DNA of 64,000 nt. Source: Prorocentrum cordatum (taxonomy: Eukaryota; Sar; Dinophyceae; Prorocentrales; Prorocentraceae). Positions 22,070 through 31,554 of the stretch are shown in pieces; the stretch's first letter is position 1; each line of letters starts with the position of its first letter. Under the pieces are notes generated by a model that was not told where the DNA came from, did not search any database, and saw only the letters and a list, made by a program, of their open reading frames with translations. A program made the translations under genes and the position numbers. The stretch is from positions 62,001 through 126,000 of the forward strand of contig CAUYUJ010000703.1 in assembly GCA_963575745.1 (NCBI GenBank), given 5' to 3'.

Positions 22070-22545
22070 CATTAGTAGTAACAGTAAAGCTAAGCTAAAG
22101 CTAAGCTGCACTAGATATTAGCGAAAGCTAAATCTAAAACTAAAGTTAACGCTAAGCTAGAACTAGGCTCAAGCTAAGCTAAGGCTAAGCCAAAGCTAAG
22201 CTAAAGCTAAGCTGAAGCTAAGCTGAAACTAAGCTAAAGCCAAGCTAAAGCTAAGCTAAAGCTAAGCTAAAGCTAAGCTAAAGCTACGCTAAAGCTAAGC
22301 TAAAGCTAAGCAGAAGCTAAGCAACAGCTAAGCTAAAGCAAAGCTACAGCTAAACTCAAGCTAAGTTAAAGCTAAGCTAAATCAAAACTAACGCTCAAGC
22401 TAAAGCTCAGCTAGAGCTAAGCTAAAGCTAGAGCTAAATCTAAAGCCAAGGCTAAGCTAAAGCTAAGCTAAAGCTAAGCGACAGCTAAGCGAAAACTAAG
22501 CTACATTAAAGCTAAAGCTAACGCTAAAGCTGAAGCTAAAGCTCC
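22070..22545. repeat. AAGCTAAGCTAA satellite
   Basis: Six- to twelve-base words AAGCTA/AGCTAA over about 475 bp, with scattered variants. It is followed directly by module D. Confidence 0.95.
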
Positions 22546-22668
22546 CCGGGGACTGGGGGAACCGCTCCCAGGGGACTGGGGGAACCGCCCGGGGCGGGTT
22601 GCACTGCCCGGCCCCTTTAAGCTACAGAGTAGAAACCCTTCTAGGCAGAGCCTAGGTAGGGAAAAACT
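22546..22668 (+). repeat. Module D, copy 1
   Basis: ACTGGGGGAACCGCCCGGGG, CACTGCCCGGCCCCTTTAAGC, AACCCTTCTAGGCAGAGCC and TAGGTAGGGAAAAA. The 3' part contains a CTAGGC-AGA-GCCTAG hairpin and ends with an A run. Sequence diverges from copy 2 right after it. Confidence 0.8.
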
Positions 22669-23518
22669 GTCCTTTCCCGCGCTGGAACCTCCCAACCTGG
22701 TCTTCCGAGGTTGTGGACGAGGGTGCCGAGACGCGCTCCTGGGCTCGACAAGGTGTGCGGGTGCGAACGCGAAAGGCCTGGCCGCTGCTCTGGGGGGCGG
22801 GGGGGGGCGTGCTCGGTGGGGGGGGCGCAGCGCGGCTCAACAATGTTCTGTGTGCCAAACCTCGCAGGGCGGGCCTCTTCCCGCCCAAACCCCTACTTCG
22901 GTGAGGACCGTTGGCCCGCCCTGTCTCCGTTGCGGTCATCGTCGTCGTCGTCGGCGGCGGCATCGTGGTGCGTGTTGCTCTGCTCGGGACTAGTCTCCCT
23001 CATGCAGCGACCACCGCTGCCTCCTCCAGCGCTCCTCCTTCCCCTTGCCCCGCCGCCCCCGAAGGGGCAGCGCCGGCAGACATGCCGCGCTCGAAGGTCC
23101 GAACGGACTCGTCGGATCAGCGCTGGACCTACTCCCTGGCGCGCAAAGCGTGCGCGCCCAGGGCGGCGCCGGAGGCGCCCAGGGTCCAGCGCCGGCCAAA
23201 GGCATCCGCGCAGACCTCCCAAGATGCATGGATCGCGCTGGCCATGTGTCTTCTTCGAACATCACCCTCCGCGCCGTCCAGCGCGCGCCCGCTCGAGGTC
23301 GGGGCCCCCCCCCTGGGTCCATCCTGACCAGCTGGTCGATGCGGATCCGGCCGCGGCGACAGGAAGGCGCCAATGTCTCGACCAGGTGCACTCACATCCG
23401 TGCCTCCAGAGATCCGATGTCGCGCAAGAGTGCAACATAGAACAAAGTCCTCAACTGGAACCCTCGACCCCATCTTTCTGTGGCACTTCTCGAGCCAGGC
23501 AGATCCGCGAGGGTAAAC
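22669..23518. other. No assigned gene; family E relic at about 23085-23235
   Basis: GCGGCGCCGGAGGCGCCCAGG with inverted flanks recalls the centre of family E. Minus-strand coding-like scraps (for example VPVEDFVLCCTLARHRI near 23460) could belong to the SL-tagged copy upstream, but frames do not join cleanly. Confidence 0.4.
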
Positions 23519-23782
23519 TCACTTGTTGTGAAACATGCAACACCAACATCTAAGGCCCCCCTTTTTCTCCCCCTCCTCGGGGGGGAGGAGGGAAGCCTCC
23601 TTGATCTGAGGTGTCATCCTCCTCCTACTCCCGCCTTCAACCCGCTGATCGTCGTTCCGCTTGAACGCGACGTCGCCCGCATCGGTGGCCACAACAGGCC
23701 GGGTGGGCTGTGCAGCACCACCTGGTGCCGAGGCGGGCTGTGCAGCACCGCTGAACGCCTCACTCCGCCAACCTCGGGACAT
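23519..23782 (-). CDS. 87-codon frame downstream of a spliced-leader relic
   Basis: Starts with ATG 33 nt after the SL relic and reads MSRGWRSEAFSGAAQPASAP, then an acidic/basic middle. It ends with LRCWCCMFHNK and a stop. No family recognised. The stop TGA overlaps a GTGAGT, so the frame could instead continue after an intron starting there; I could not place a convincing acceptor. It is best read as a retrocopy of a spliced mRNA, complete or 3'-changed. Alternative: chance frame after an SL-like sequence. Confidence 0.4.
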   Translation of the reverse strand: MSRGWRSEAFSGAAQPASAPGGAAQPTRPVVATDAGDVAFKRNDDQRVEGGSRRRMTPQIKEASLLPPEEGEKKGGLRCWCCMFHNK

Positions 23783-23815
23783 GAGCGTGGGCGGCTGTGT
23801 GGCAGGGCGTCCGGA

Positions 23816-23837
23816 CTTGAACCGAAATGGTTACGGA
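23816..23837 (-). other. Diverged DinoSL relic (19/22)
   Basis: Three transitions from the canonical leader (TCCGTAACC at the start, TTTCGGTTCAAG at the end), all in a contiguous 22-nt match. An ATG frame begins 33 nt downstream, as in an mRNA. Confidence 0.75.
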
Positions 23838-23879
23838 AGGCACTGCTTCCGGGGGTTCGGTTTGGCCATCGAGGCTAGC

Positions 23880-24332
23880 TCGGCATCTGTCGCACATTGT
23901 TTTTGCTTTGCCCTTCCTTTGCTTTGCCTTTGTTTTTGCTTTGCTTTGCTTTGCGTTGCGTGTGCTTTGCTTTGCTGTCGCTGCTGTTGCTTTGCCTTTG
24001 CTTTGCTGCTATGCTATGCTCTGCTCTGCTCTGCTCTGCTATGCTATGCTGCGCTGCGCTGTGCTGTGCTGTGCTGCGCTGCGCTATGCTATGCTATGCT
24101 ATGCTATGCTGCGCTATGCTGTGCTATGCTGGGCTACGCTATGATATGCTGTGCTGCGCTATGCTATGCTACGCTATGCTGTGCTATGCTGTGCTCTGCT
24201 ATGCTACAGATCAGCGAAGCTAAGATGACGGTAAGTTAAGCTAAGATAAACCTGAGCTAAGATGAAGCTAAGCTGAGCTAAGACGAAATAAGCTAAGCTA
24301 TGATGAGATAAGCAACGCTAAGCTAAGGGGAC
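23880..24332. repeat. Pentamer TGCTN / TTTGC satellite
   Basis: TTTGC words (23897-24000), then strict 5-bp TGCTA/TGCTG/TGCTC units to about 24210, then AAGCT/AAGAT words. Followed directly by module D copy 2. Confidence 0.95.
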
Positions 24333-24450
24333 GTAGCTGGGGGAACCGCGGGGCGGATACTGGGGGAACCGCCCGGGGCGCTTTCCACTGCCCGGCCCCT
24401 TTAAGCCCAGAGAGTAAGAACCCTTCTAGGCAGAGCCTAGGTAGGGAAAA
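24333..24450 (+). repeat. Module D, copy 2
   Basis: Same blocks as copy 1: CTGGGGGAACCGCCCGGGG, CCACTGCCCGGCCCCTTTAA and AACCCTTCTAGGCAGAGCC, ending AGGTAGGGAAAAAA. Confidence 0.8.
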
Positions 24451-24888
24451 AACGACTTAGGCTCAAACACCCGTCCCCAGGAAGGGGTCCAGACCTTTGG
24501 GGGTCGACCCTTCCGAGGGCCACACGGGCGAAAATCATAAAAGCGGTCTTACGCGAGGTGGCGTAGCGACCTTAAGCGGCGGCTGATGCGGGCCGCTTCC
24601 AGCCTCGGGATACCCTCCAACGGATGCGCCTCGCCGAGAGCGTTTCCGGGCCCAAATCGTCCCGAGCGGCCGCCAGAGGCCCCATGGGATAGGCTCAGGG
24701 GGGGCAAGGGGCCGGGCATGGGGGAGTGAAGAGTGGGAGGGGGATGCGCGGACGGATGGGAAGGCAAGACAGACAGCATGAACTCGCAATTCCGAAACGA
24801 ATGTCTGCTCAAATCGACGTCCGAGCTGACTCCTAGAAACTGTAGGATCCTGGCAGTCCTCGCACCGACCCCACTGGACTATCACTTA
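24451..24888. other. Family B fragment, then no recognised gene
   Basis: 24466-24500 (CCAGGAAGGGGTCCAGACC) is the complement of the family B left end. The remainder has GC-rich frames without motifs. Confidence 0.45.
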
Positions 24889-25080
24889 GAAGAAATCACG
24901 CCTGCATGAACATCTGCTCTCGGAGGTCCGCGTGGATTTCTTCGTCGGCGCTTGTTCACCCTCCTTGGCGTGTGGAGCGCGCCAGAGGCCGCACCAAAGG
25001 CGCCGCCAAGGAGGTCCAACACCGACCCAAGAAATCCGCGCGGACTTCCAACAACTTACGTCTATGCCGTCATTCGTCTC
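24889..25080. mobile_element. Foldback element family E, copy
   Basis: Left arm GAAGAAATCACGCC...GGAGGTCCGCGTGGATTTCT. Right arm GAAATCCGCGCGGACTTCC...ATGCCGTCATTCGTC, its approximate complement. Centre GGAGCGCGCCAGAGGCC and AGGCGCCG. Confidence 0.65.
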
Positions 25081-25243
25081 CCAAAGTAGGGTGTGGAAAC
25101 TCCGCAGGAAGGAGGTGCGACGGTGATGGCGTGCTGGCAACCTATCCGACGTACCGTCATGCCGTCATGCGACGTGACACGTGGGCGCGCACTGGGGGGG
25201 CAACACAGCCCCGCCCTGGGACTCCCATCGCTGGCTGCAACTA

Positions 25244-25444
25244 GAAGAAGACACAACGCCATAAACATATTTTTTTGGCGGTCCTTGCGGATTTCTTGGA
25301 CCTGCGCTGGACCCCCCCCCCCATCTGGCGTGCGGAGCGCGCCAGGGGCGGCTCCGGAGGCGCCGCCGGGGGGGGCCAAGGCGCGGATCCGAGAAATCCG
25401 CGCGGAGCGCCAAACCTGTATGTTTATGGCGTTGTTTCTTCTTC
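25244..25444. mobile_element. Foldback element family E, best copy (201 bp)
   Basis: Ends are long inverted repeats of about 65 bp. The left begins GAAGAAGACACAACGCCATA and the right, complemented, begins GAAGAAGAAACAACGCCATA. Both continue into GCGGATTTCTYGGA. Centre GGAGCGCGCCAGGGGCGG. No coding capacity. Confidence 0.8.
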
Positions 25445-25924
25445 GAGCAATGGCTGCTGCCATCGACCAACTACTCGACCCGACGCGGAGGTGCTGCCGG
25501 CCCAGCCGACTCTCCGCACGAAGAAGGGCCCGCTTGGGGTGGGGGGCACCGCCGCGCCAGGGGCATCCTAGCGCGACCTGGGTCGGCCGCTCCGGCGGCC
25601 AACCCCGCCGCGCGAGCAAGCGCGAGAGCAGCCGACCCGTGCCTCTCCCGATCGCCAGGCCGCCCTCAGACGGCCTCGCGCTGTTCATTGCACCGACCTT
25701 GCAGACGTGCTGCAGCGGATTTTCGTGTGGATTTCAGTGCAGAAGCCGAAACGGCGAGCAAGAAAACGGAGTGAATTTCACGTGGATGTTTTGTAGTCTT
25801 CATTCCTGGCCAAAACAAATCCGCACGAAATTCACTTCGAAATCCGGAACGAAATTCTCCAGGGCAATCTGGGCCCATCCCATTGTTTTTCGAGCGAAAT
25901 CCGCGCTGCGATGTTGGCGCCATG
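25445..25924. other. No recognised gene
   Basis: GC-rich first half, then AT-richer sequence around 25730-25900. Nothing recognised. Confidence 0.5.
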
Positions 25925-26070
25925 ACACTGTGCAAGAGCTCGCGACTGGAGGTTTTTGGCCTCTTTCGGTCCCCGTGCACGGGCCCTCACTGGGCCCCGC
26001 GACCTTCAGAGCAACGGCCCAGGATGGAAAAGCCAGTCCCCCGGAAGGGGAAGGACTGCCTGCCGTGCCA
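25925..26070 (-). repeat. Dispersed family B, reverse copy
   Basis: GGAGGTTTTTGGCCTCTTTCGG, GGGCCCTCACTGGGCCCC, then CCCCCGGAAGGGGAAGG correspond to family B complemented. Confidence 0.6.
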
Positions 26071-26919
26071 CCCCAACCCAACCCGATGACCCAAACTTCG
26101 GGTTTGGGGGAATCACAGGCAATCGGTATCAAAAGGATGCGCGGTAAGGATGCGCAAGGGCCTTGGAGGCCTGTGTGAACGTTTGTCGAACTGGTCAGCG
26201 AAAGTCGCCAAGGATGGGCCGAGGGGGCAAGGATGCAAGGGTATCCTTGGGAAGGTAGGCCATCCTCAACTGCGCGGGCCGACTGTACGGGCTCCGCGCA
26301 TTTGTTTTGTCAAGGTTCCCCGACGCCCCCCCCCGGGACTGGAGGGCAGATTGAGGCCTTCGGGCTGGGTCGGGGGTGTCTTGGTGGGTGGTGGCGGGAA
26401 GGGCCCAGACCACCTCTGGGGGCCCACGCCGTGAAGGAGCTGCGAGGCGCCGCAGCTCTGGGCCTCTCACTCTCTCCGCCGAGGCCCTCTCCAAGAGGCC
26501 GGGCTGACGGCGACACGTTGCTTCACGGTGAGGCTGGGAACCAAATCGCAGGGAAGCATGAACCACAGCCTCTGCGGACGGATCGAGCGAAGACGCCACA
26601 TTTCTCCCGTCGGCGGCGAGGCAGAGGCAGTCCGCTCCAGCGCGAGGCCAATCGGGGCCACCGACATGCGAGTTGTCCGGCGCGAGGACGACACGGCGAA
26701 CTGAAGGACAGCGCGAGCCACGCGCTCTGCCGCACCGCCGAAACCCACACCGCCGTGACCTGCGTCGCCCTGCAGCCCGTCTGCGGCCCTCTCCTGGGCA
26801 GCTGGCGGCCAGGCCGCCCACGCAGCCCGCGGAAGCCCCCAAGCGTGGGGAGACGATCCCAGGCGGGAGACGACGGAAGGCCCAGCGCACGACGAGGGCC
26901 AGGGCGAGGAGAACATCCC
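26071..26919. other. No assigned gene; possible minus-strand coding region
   Basis: Both strands stay open. The minus strand (FAVSSSRRTTRMSVAPIGLA, then MLPCDLVPSLTVKQRVAV) looks more protein-like than the Arg/Pro-rich plus frame, but no family was recognised. Confidence 0.3.
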
Positions 26920-27080
26920 AGACATGATCGCTTCGCGACATCAAATCAGAACGGGAGGTTTTTGGCCAATTTCGGCCCCGGGGGGCCCTCGCCGCGGGGC
27001 CGTCACACAACGACGCAAGATGAACACCCGGTCCCATGGGAAACGGCCGGGACTTCCGGGGACGCCGTCCTGCGCCCCCG
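26920..27080 (-). repeat. Dispersed family B, reverse copy
   Basis: AGAACGGGAGGTTTTTGGCC, CGGGGGGCCCTCGCCGC and GGTCCCATGGGAAACGGC keep the complemented family order. Confidence 0.55.
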
Positions 27081-27559
27081 TAAGTCCCGACCCTTTCCCT
27101 GGTATCGGGTGAGGATATACATTCAGAGCCCCGTAAACCTGGACACGCTAGACCAGGACATCCAACCTCCCTCACGTTTCCCAGGCGGCGGCACGAACAA
27201 AAACTGCAATGCAATGTTCCCGGAATTACCCCGGGCGCAGGCCCTAAAAGCCTGCAGAATCCCCCCCTCAACCCAGACCAAAACTCGAATCCTGCGGTGC
27301 AGCAAACGAAAACTGCACTGGACGACCAAGCCTGACTTTGCAAGAAAAGAAACGGTGTCGGTTCCCCGACTTGCCAACGTCCTGGTCAGTCTGTGTCCTG
27401 GTCTCTGGGCACCTGCTACATCGAGAATCTCTGAGATCCGGAGGCTCTGGAGGATGTCTCGGGCGCCGCGGCCTTCTCAGAGCGTGCAGGGATGCTCTGA
27501 GAGCGTTCTGGAACGCTTCGGACCGGATTTATCCTCGTCCTGGCCCCGCCCGACACAAG
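27081..27559. other. No recognised gene
   Basis: Contains CTCTGAGATCCGGAGGCTCTGG-type short repeats near 27420-27500. No motif. Confidence 0.45.
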
Positions 27560-27721
27560 TTAGGTCGGGCATGTCCTCCGACAGGCGGATTCAGGGTGAA
27601 AAACAACGTAGTCAAAACAAAATATAAGCAACAAATGTCAGAACTGGTCGAAACATCGTCCCCAGACTGTTTTCTTCTACTTTGGAAAGTTCCTCCTGTT
27701 TAGGGTGGCAGGCCCGACTCA
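27560..27721. mobile_element. Short TIR element A, copy 2 (162 bp)
   Basis: TTAGGTCGGGCATGTCCTCC at the left end, CAGGCCCGACTCA at the right, and the same AT-rich interior with ATCGTCCCCAGACTGTTTTC as copy 1. Flanks CGACACAAG / AGACAAGAG agree at 6 of 9 bases. Confidence 0.7.
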
Positions 27722-28089
27722 AGACAAGAGGCCCCCGGCCCCCCGCGACGAGTACTCCCGCAGAGCCGCCCGCCCGAGGCAACGCGCCCGTGGCAGTGTG
27801 GCGGCGCTCCGATGTGGCAGCGCGGCCGTGGCACGGGGGTCGGGGGCGCCGGCGGGGAGAGCCGGGATCTCAGTCAGCATCCGATCGGCAGGTCGGACCG
27901 GCACGGCACGGCACGGCACCGGGGGAGGAGGCGGAGGAGGAGGAGGCGGAGGCGGAGGAGGCGGAGGAGGAGGAGGAGGAGGAGGAGGAGGCGGGAGGAT
28001 GCCAGCGCGCGCCCGAGGCAGGGACGGGGTGCCCGCGCCGCGCCCGCAGGCGTGAGCCGCGAGGTGCGGGCGTCCACCAGCCTGGCGTT
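27722..28089. other. GC-rich, (GGC/GGA)n at 27925-28000
   Basis: Arg/Pro/Ala-rich frames in all directions. No gene recognised. Confidence 0.5.
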
Positions 28090-28295
28090 AAGTCAGATCG
28101 GATGTGCATCGGATCGGGCTGCGTCGGCACGGGATCGGCATCGGATGGGATCGGCTGCGAAAGGGGTGCACGGACAGCACTATGCAAGCATCGGGTCGTC
28201 GGAATGTCGGAGTCGAATCGGATCGGGCCGGCCAGAATCGATGTCAGATGTAATCGATCGGATCGAAATGGACCTTGGCGAGAAGGTGATCTGCT
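28090..28295. repeat. Degenerate GGATCGGATCG words
   Basis: GATCGGATG, GGATCGGG and AATCGATC recur without a fixed period, as at 2545-2752. Confidence 0.65.
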
Positions 28296-28329
28296 GGGCG
28301 CTAGTGCAGTGGGGAGGGCCAGGCTGGAG

Positions 28330-28528
28330 GAAGAAGAACAACTGCATAAGCAGATACTTTCGGAGAGCCCCGCACGGATTTCTCGGGTCTGCACCGAAGC
28401 CACCTCCCTCGCCGAGCGCGCCGGGGGCGTCACTGTATGCGCCGCCAGGATACTTCCAGCCCAGGGCCCAGAAATCCATGCGGACCTCCGAAAGTTTAGG
28501 TTTATGCCGTTTCTTCTTGTTCTTCTTC
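28330..28528. mobile_element. Foldback element family E, copy (199 bp)
   Basis: Ends GAAGAAGAACAAC and complemented GAAGAAGAACAAG. Arms share ACTTTCGGAGRKCC and CGCAYGGATTTCT. Centre GAGCGCGCCGGGGGCG. Confidence 0.7.
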
Positions 28529-28546
28529 GACGCGCGCGGCACCTGC

Positions 28547-28843
28547 TGGGATGGGCACGGGGGTTGCGAAGGGGATAGGGAGGTTATTAGTGCACGCCAA
28601 AGATATTACACCTGGCCTAACCTAGCTTTTAAGTGGGTTACCACGTGCCCCAAGTGGCTTAGGAGGATTAGGCAGCTCCGCTAAGTGGGGCGAGCCAACT
28701 TGGCCTGGATCCCTATCCCCCCAAAGCCACTCGGGGCATCAGGTAGGTTAGGCCAGGCTTGGTTAGGCCAGGTATACCCCCTGTGGCGTCCACTGATAGA
28801 TAGCCCCCCTATCCCCTCAGCAACCCCCGCGCCCATCCCATTG
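28547..28843. mobile_element. Long-TIR element F, copy 1
   Basis: Inverted ends of about 75 bp: TGGGATGGGCACGGGGGTTG at left, complemented TGGGATGGGCGCGGGGGTTG at right, each running into ACCTGGCCTAACC. Flanks GGCACCTGC and GGCACCTCC form a 9-bp duplication with one difference. Non-coding interior. Confidence 0.8.
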
Positions 28844-29214
28844 GGCACCTCCCGGGGAGAGGCGCCGCCGGGGGGGGGGGGGGCCGACGCCACAGGCGGC
28901 GCTCGTGCTCGGCCAGCGGCCGGCCCAAGAAGAGGCGCGGGGGGGGGGGGGGCACTCGCGGCCGGGGAGCGGGCGGGGGGAGGCAGACCCCCGACGTCAT
29001 GATGCTCGTGAAGGGCTTCAGGATTTCTGCCGTCCCTCGGCTCGCGCTGGAGCGGCCACGGGTTGCTCCGAAGTTCCCTGGAGATCTCAGGATTCTCTTG
29101 GATCTGCCCCCATGTACCTGGATTTGCCTAGATCTGTCGGAGCATACATTAATTCATCTGGCTCGATCCCCTCAAGTCGATTGCCCAAACTCGTCAAGCC
29201 TTCCAGGATATGCT
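28844..29214. other. No recognised gene; G homopolymers
   Basis: Two G runs (about 28870 and 28940), then unique sequence to the family B copy. Confidence 0.5.
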
Positions 29215-29660
29215 TTCACAACATCGGCCCCCAGAGGTCTCGGCCCATTCCCCGGGACCGAGTTTTCCACTGGAGCCCGTTTCTGACGGTCCAGCGGCCA
29301 GGTAAGGGCCCCGCTGCTGGGATGGGCGCGGGGGTTGCTAAGGGAATGGGGGGCTATCAGTGGACGCCAAAGGGGTTATACCTGGCCTAACCTGGCATAT
29401 AAACGGGTTAGACGTGCCCCAAGAGGCTTAGGAGGATTAGGGAATTCCGCGAAGTGGGCGGAGCCAACCTGGCTTGGATCGCGATCCCCCCAAAGCCATT
29501 TGGGGCTCTAGCATCCCACTAATAAGCTAGTTCGGGCCAGGTACAACCCCTTTGGCGTCCACTGATACGCCCCCCCGATTCCCTCAGCAACCCCCGCGTC
29601 CATCCCAGTGAGGCTGAAAGTAACGAAACACCTTCCGTCGTGAGTGCTTCCTGACTCGAG
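29215..29660 (+). repeat. Family B copy split by element F
   Basis: CCCCCAGAGGTCTCGGCCC to CCAGGTAAGGGCCCC lies before 29318. GAGGCTGAAAGTAACGAAAC and CCGTCGTGAGTGCTTCC follow 29607. Joining the two sides restores the family B order seen at 21556. Confidence 0.75.
29318..29607. mobile_element. Long-TIR element F, copy 2 (290 bp)
   Basis: Ends TGGGATGGGCGCGGGGGTTG and complemented TGGGATGGACGCGGGGGTTG, with arms reaching CAGTGGACGCCAAAGGGGTT. Same interior blocks as copy 1 (GTGCCCCAAG, GGATTAGG, CCCCCCAAAGCCA). It sits inside family B. Confidence 0.85.
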
Positions 29661-29925
29661 AGGGTGGTCTGGGAAGGGCGCGGCGTGGGGGGGGTCCTGC
29701 TCGCCCTTGTTGGAGTCCGGGGGCGGGGCGGCCGCAGGGGCCGCCAGCTCCGCCTCCGCCCTCGCGCCGTCGCCGTTGGAGGCGGAGAGCTGCGCAGACG
29801 CGGTCGCCGCGCCTGCCTGTGGGATTTTTTGTTCGCGTGCACCAGGCAACGATGAGACCCACGAGTTCGACGCAGCGTGCATCAGAGCAGCGCCTGGCCA
29901 GCTGTGGAGAATCCGAAGGAGGGGG
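29661..29925 (-). pseudogene. Ala-rich coding-like segment
   Basis: The minus strand reads AGAATASAQLSASNGDGARA, then EAELAAPAAAPPPDSNKG. As at 19395 and 21740, a short Ala-rich codon-like piece abuts a family B copy. Function unknown. Confidence 0.25.
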
Positions 29926-30215
29926 TGAGGAGGGGGAGGGGGAGGGAGAGGAGGAGACGGAGGAGGAGGAGGAGGAGGAGGAGGAGAGGAGGAGGAGGAG
30001 AAGGAGAAGGAGGAAGAGGAGGAGGAGGAGGAAAAGGATGAGGGGAGGAAAAGGAGGAGGAGGAGGGGGATGAAAAGGAGGAGGAGGAGGAGGAGGCCGA
30101 GGAGGAGGAGGAGGAGCAGGAGGAGGAGGAGCAGGAGGAGGAGGAGAAGGAGGAGGAGGAGGAGGAGGAGGAGGAGGAGGAGGGCGGCGAGGACGAGGAC
30201 GAGGAGGAGGAGGAG
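29926..30215. repeat. (GGA)n microsatellite
   Basis: GGA triplets with AAA, GCA and GCC variants. Confidence 0.95.
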
Positions 30216-30240
30216 GATGGATGGACCATCATCAAAGAGA

Positions 30241-30276
30241 CCCTGGCGGCCGTCTGCAAACAGACGACCGCCAGGG
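30241..30276. repeat. 16-bp-arm hairpin
   Basis: CCCTGGCGGCCGTCTG, loop CAAA, then CAGACGACCGCCAGGG, complementary except at one position. It lies about 270 bp downstream of the stop of the retrocopy at 30546-31479, in that strand's direction. It could form a strong RNA or DNA hairpin. Confidence 0.9.
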
Positions 30277-30545
30277 CCCCAGATGTCGATTGGTTCCCGC
30301 GCCGCCGCGAGCGCGCCACCCAGACGCCGTGGGGACGAGGGAAGGGCCCCGAAGAAGCGCAGACAAGCATCCGACCCAGCCTGGACTACCAGACGGCAGT
30401 CCAGGCGGCCAGAAACCACCGCCGGGGGAGATAAGGAACGCACCCGAGAGCGCGAGCCAAAACCCCGACGGCGCCACACCCCCAAAACACGCAGGGGGGA
30501 CCGTCAGCCAGGATACCGAGGCGGAGCAGCGAGCGGCAGGCCCCC
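30277..30545. other. Possible 3' flank of the retrocopy
   Basis: No poly-A or terminal duplication was found that would mark the retrocopy end. Frames here have no motif. Confidence 0.4.
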
Positions 30546-31479
30546 TCAGAAGTCCCCGACAATCCTCCCGATGACGCGGAAGAGGCTCACGCCCTCGACG
30601 CGGTAGCATTGCCGGAAAGGATCGGACGACATGAAGGCGTGGACCAGGTCGATGTCCACATCGTAGTGCTCGATTTGGCGCACCGCGTCCTCCATACTCG
30701 CGCCAACGTCGGGGAGCCCGACCTCCAACTCACCCTCCGCGCGACTGGGGTTGATCACCTCGAAGCGGTTCTTGAACAGCTTGTCGAGGAACTGCTCGGC
30801 GTCGAAGCTCGAGCAGGCGACGACCTCGTCCATCTGCGTGGTGGGATGGGCCTCGGACTCGTGCGGCAACGCTGCACCACCACCCTCAGAGGCATCCACG
30901 GCAGGGGGGGGGGACCCTGCGCGCAGGAAGCTTGACAGCAGGCGCCAACACTTCCACGAGGTCGTCCACGTTGCACGTGCCACCACGAAACTGATGAGCG
31001 CCAGCACATGGAAAGAAAGGCAGAGCCTCGCAGCACAGCGCTGCGGGACGAGAGGGGGCCGACGGCGCCGCCGGCATCTCAACGTCCGAGTGGCGCTGCA
31101 GCCCGCCGACCTCCGCGTGGTACGGCACCTCGGAAGCAGGTGTCGCCGAGGGGACGCCTGCGCCCAGTCGTGGGCCCGCCTGGGCTGCGACCCATGCTTC
31201 GCGCGGAGCACCAGCACTCGGGCAAGCCGCTGCATGCCATGCAGCGTTCCGGCGTAGACGACGGGCACTAGAAAGACGATCGCCAGCCACAAGGGAGCGA
31301 AGGGCAGGCCGAGCAATGGCTTCGCGACGGGCGACCTCGTCAGCAGGGCCATGCTGAAGAGATCGCGGCCTGTCCACCTTGCGGAACACGTCGATCTGGC
31401 CAAGGAGCTTCTTCACCGGGCTGTCTGCGGCGACCCGCGCTGCCGCTGCGCCTCGAAGAGGCGGCTCCCGTAGCATCAT
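30546..31479 (-). pseudogene. SL-tagged retrocopy of an unidentified membrane-protein gene, frameshifted
   Basis: The ATG at 31479 (MMLREPPLRGAAAARVAAD) lies 75 nt after tandem SL relics. The frame reads SPVKKLLGQIDVFRK, then shifts near 31375 to a frame with RSPVAKPLLGLPFAPL and a transmembrane stretch (WLAIVFLVPVVYAGTL). Another frame reads well in the middle (FRGGTCNVDDLVEVLAPAVK). At a run of 10 G near 30905 it returns to the former frame for DEVVACSSFDAEQFLDKLFK and a C-terminus ending VIGRIVGDF. Frame changes on both sides suggest a decayed copy rather than introns. Family unknown. Confidence 0.6.
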
Positions 31480-31554
31480 GCCCAAGCCCCTGCAGCGCCA
31501 CACTCCGGAACAGCCATGCGCGGCGGAACTGGCGACCAGGGGGCTTGAGGCTGG

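Noticed and set aside
22911-23440. Plus-strand frames around the E relic
   Set aside because: No motif. They pass through a foldback repeat and compete with equally open minus frames.
26233-27627. 464-codon plus frame
   Set aside because: High-GC DNA has few stops. The frame crosses a family B repeat and enters element A.
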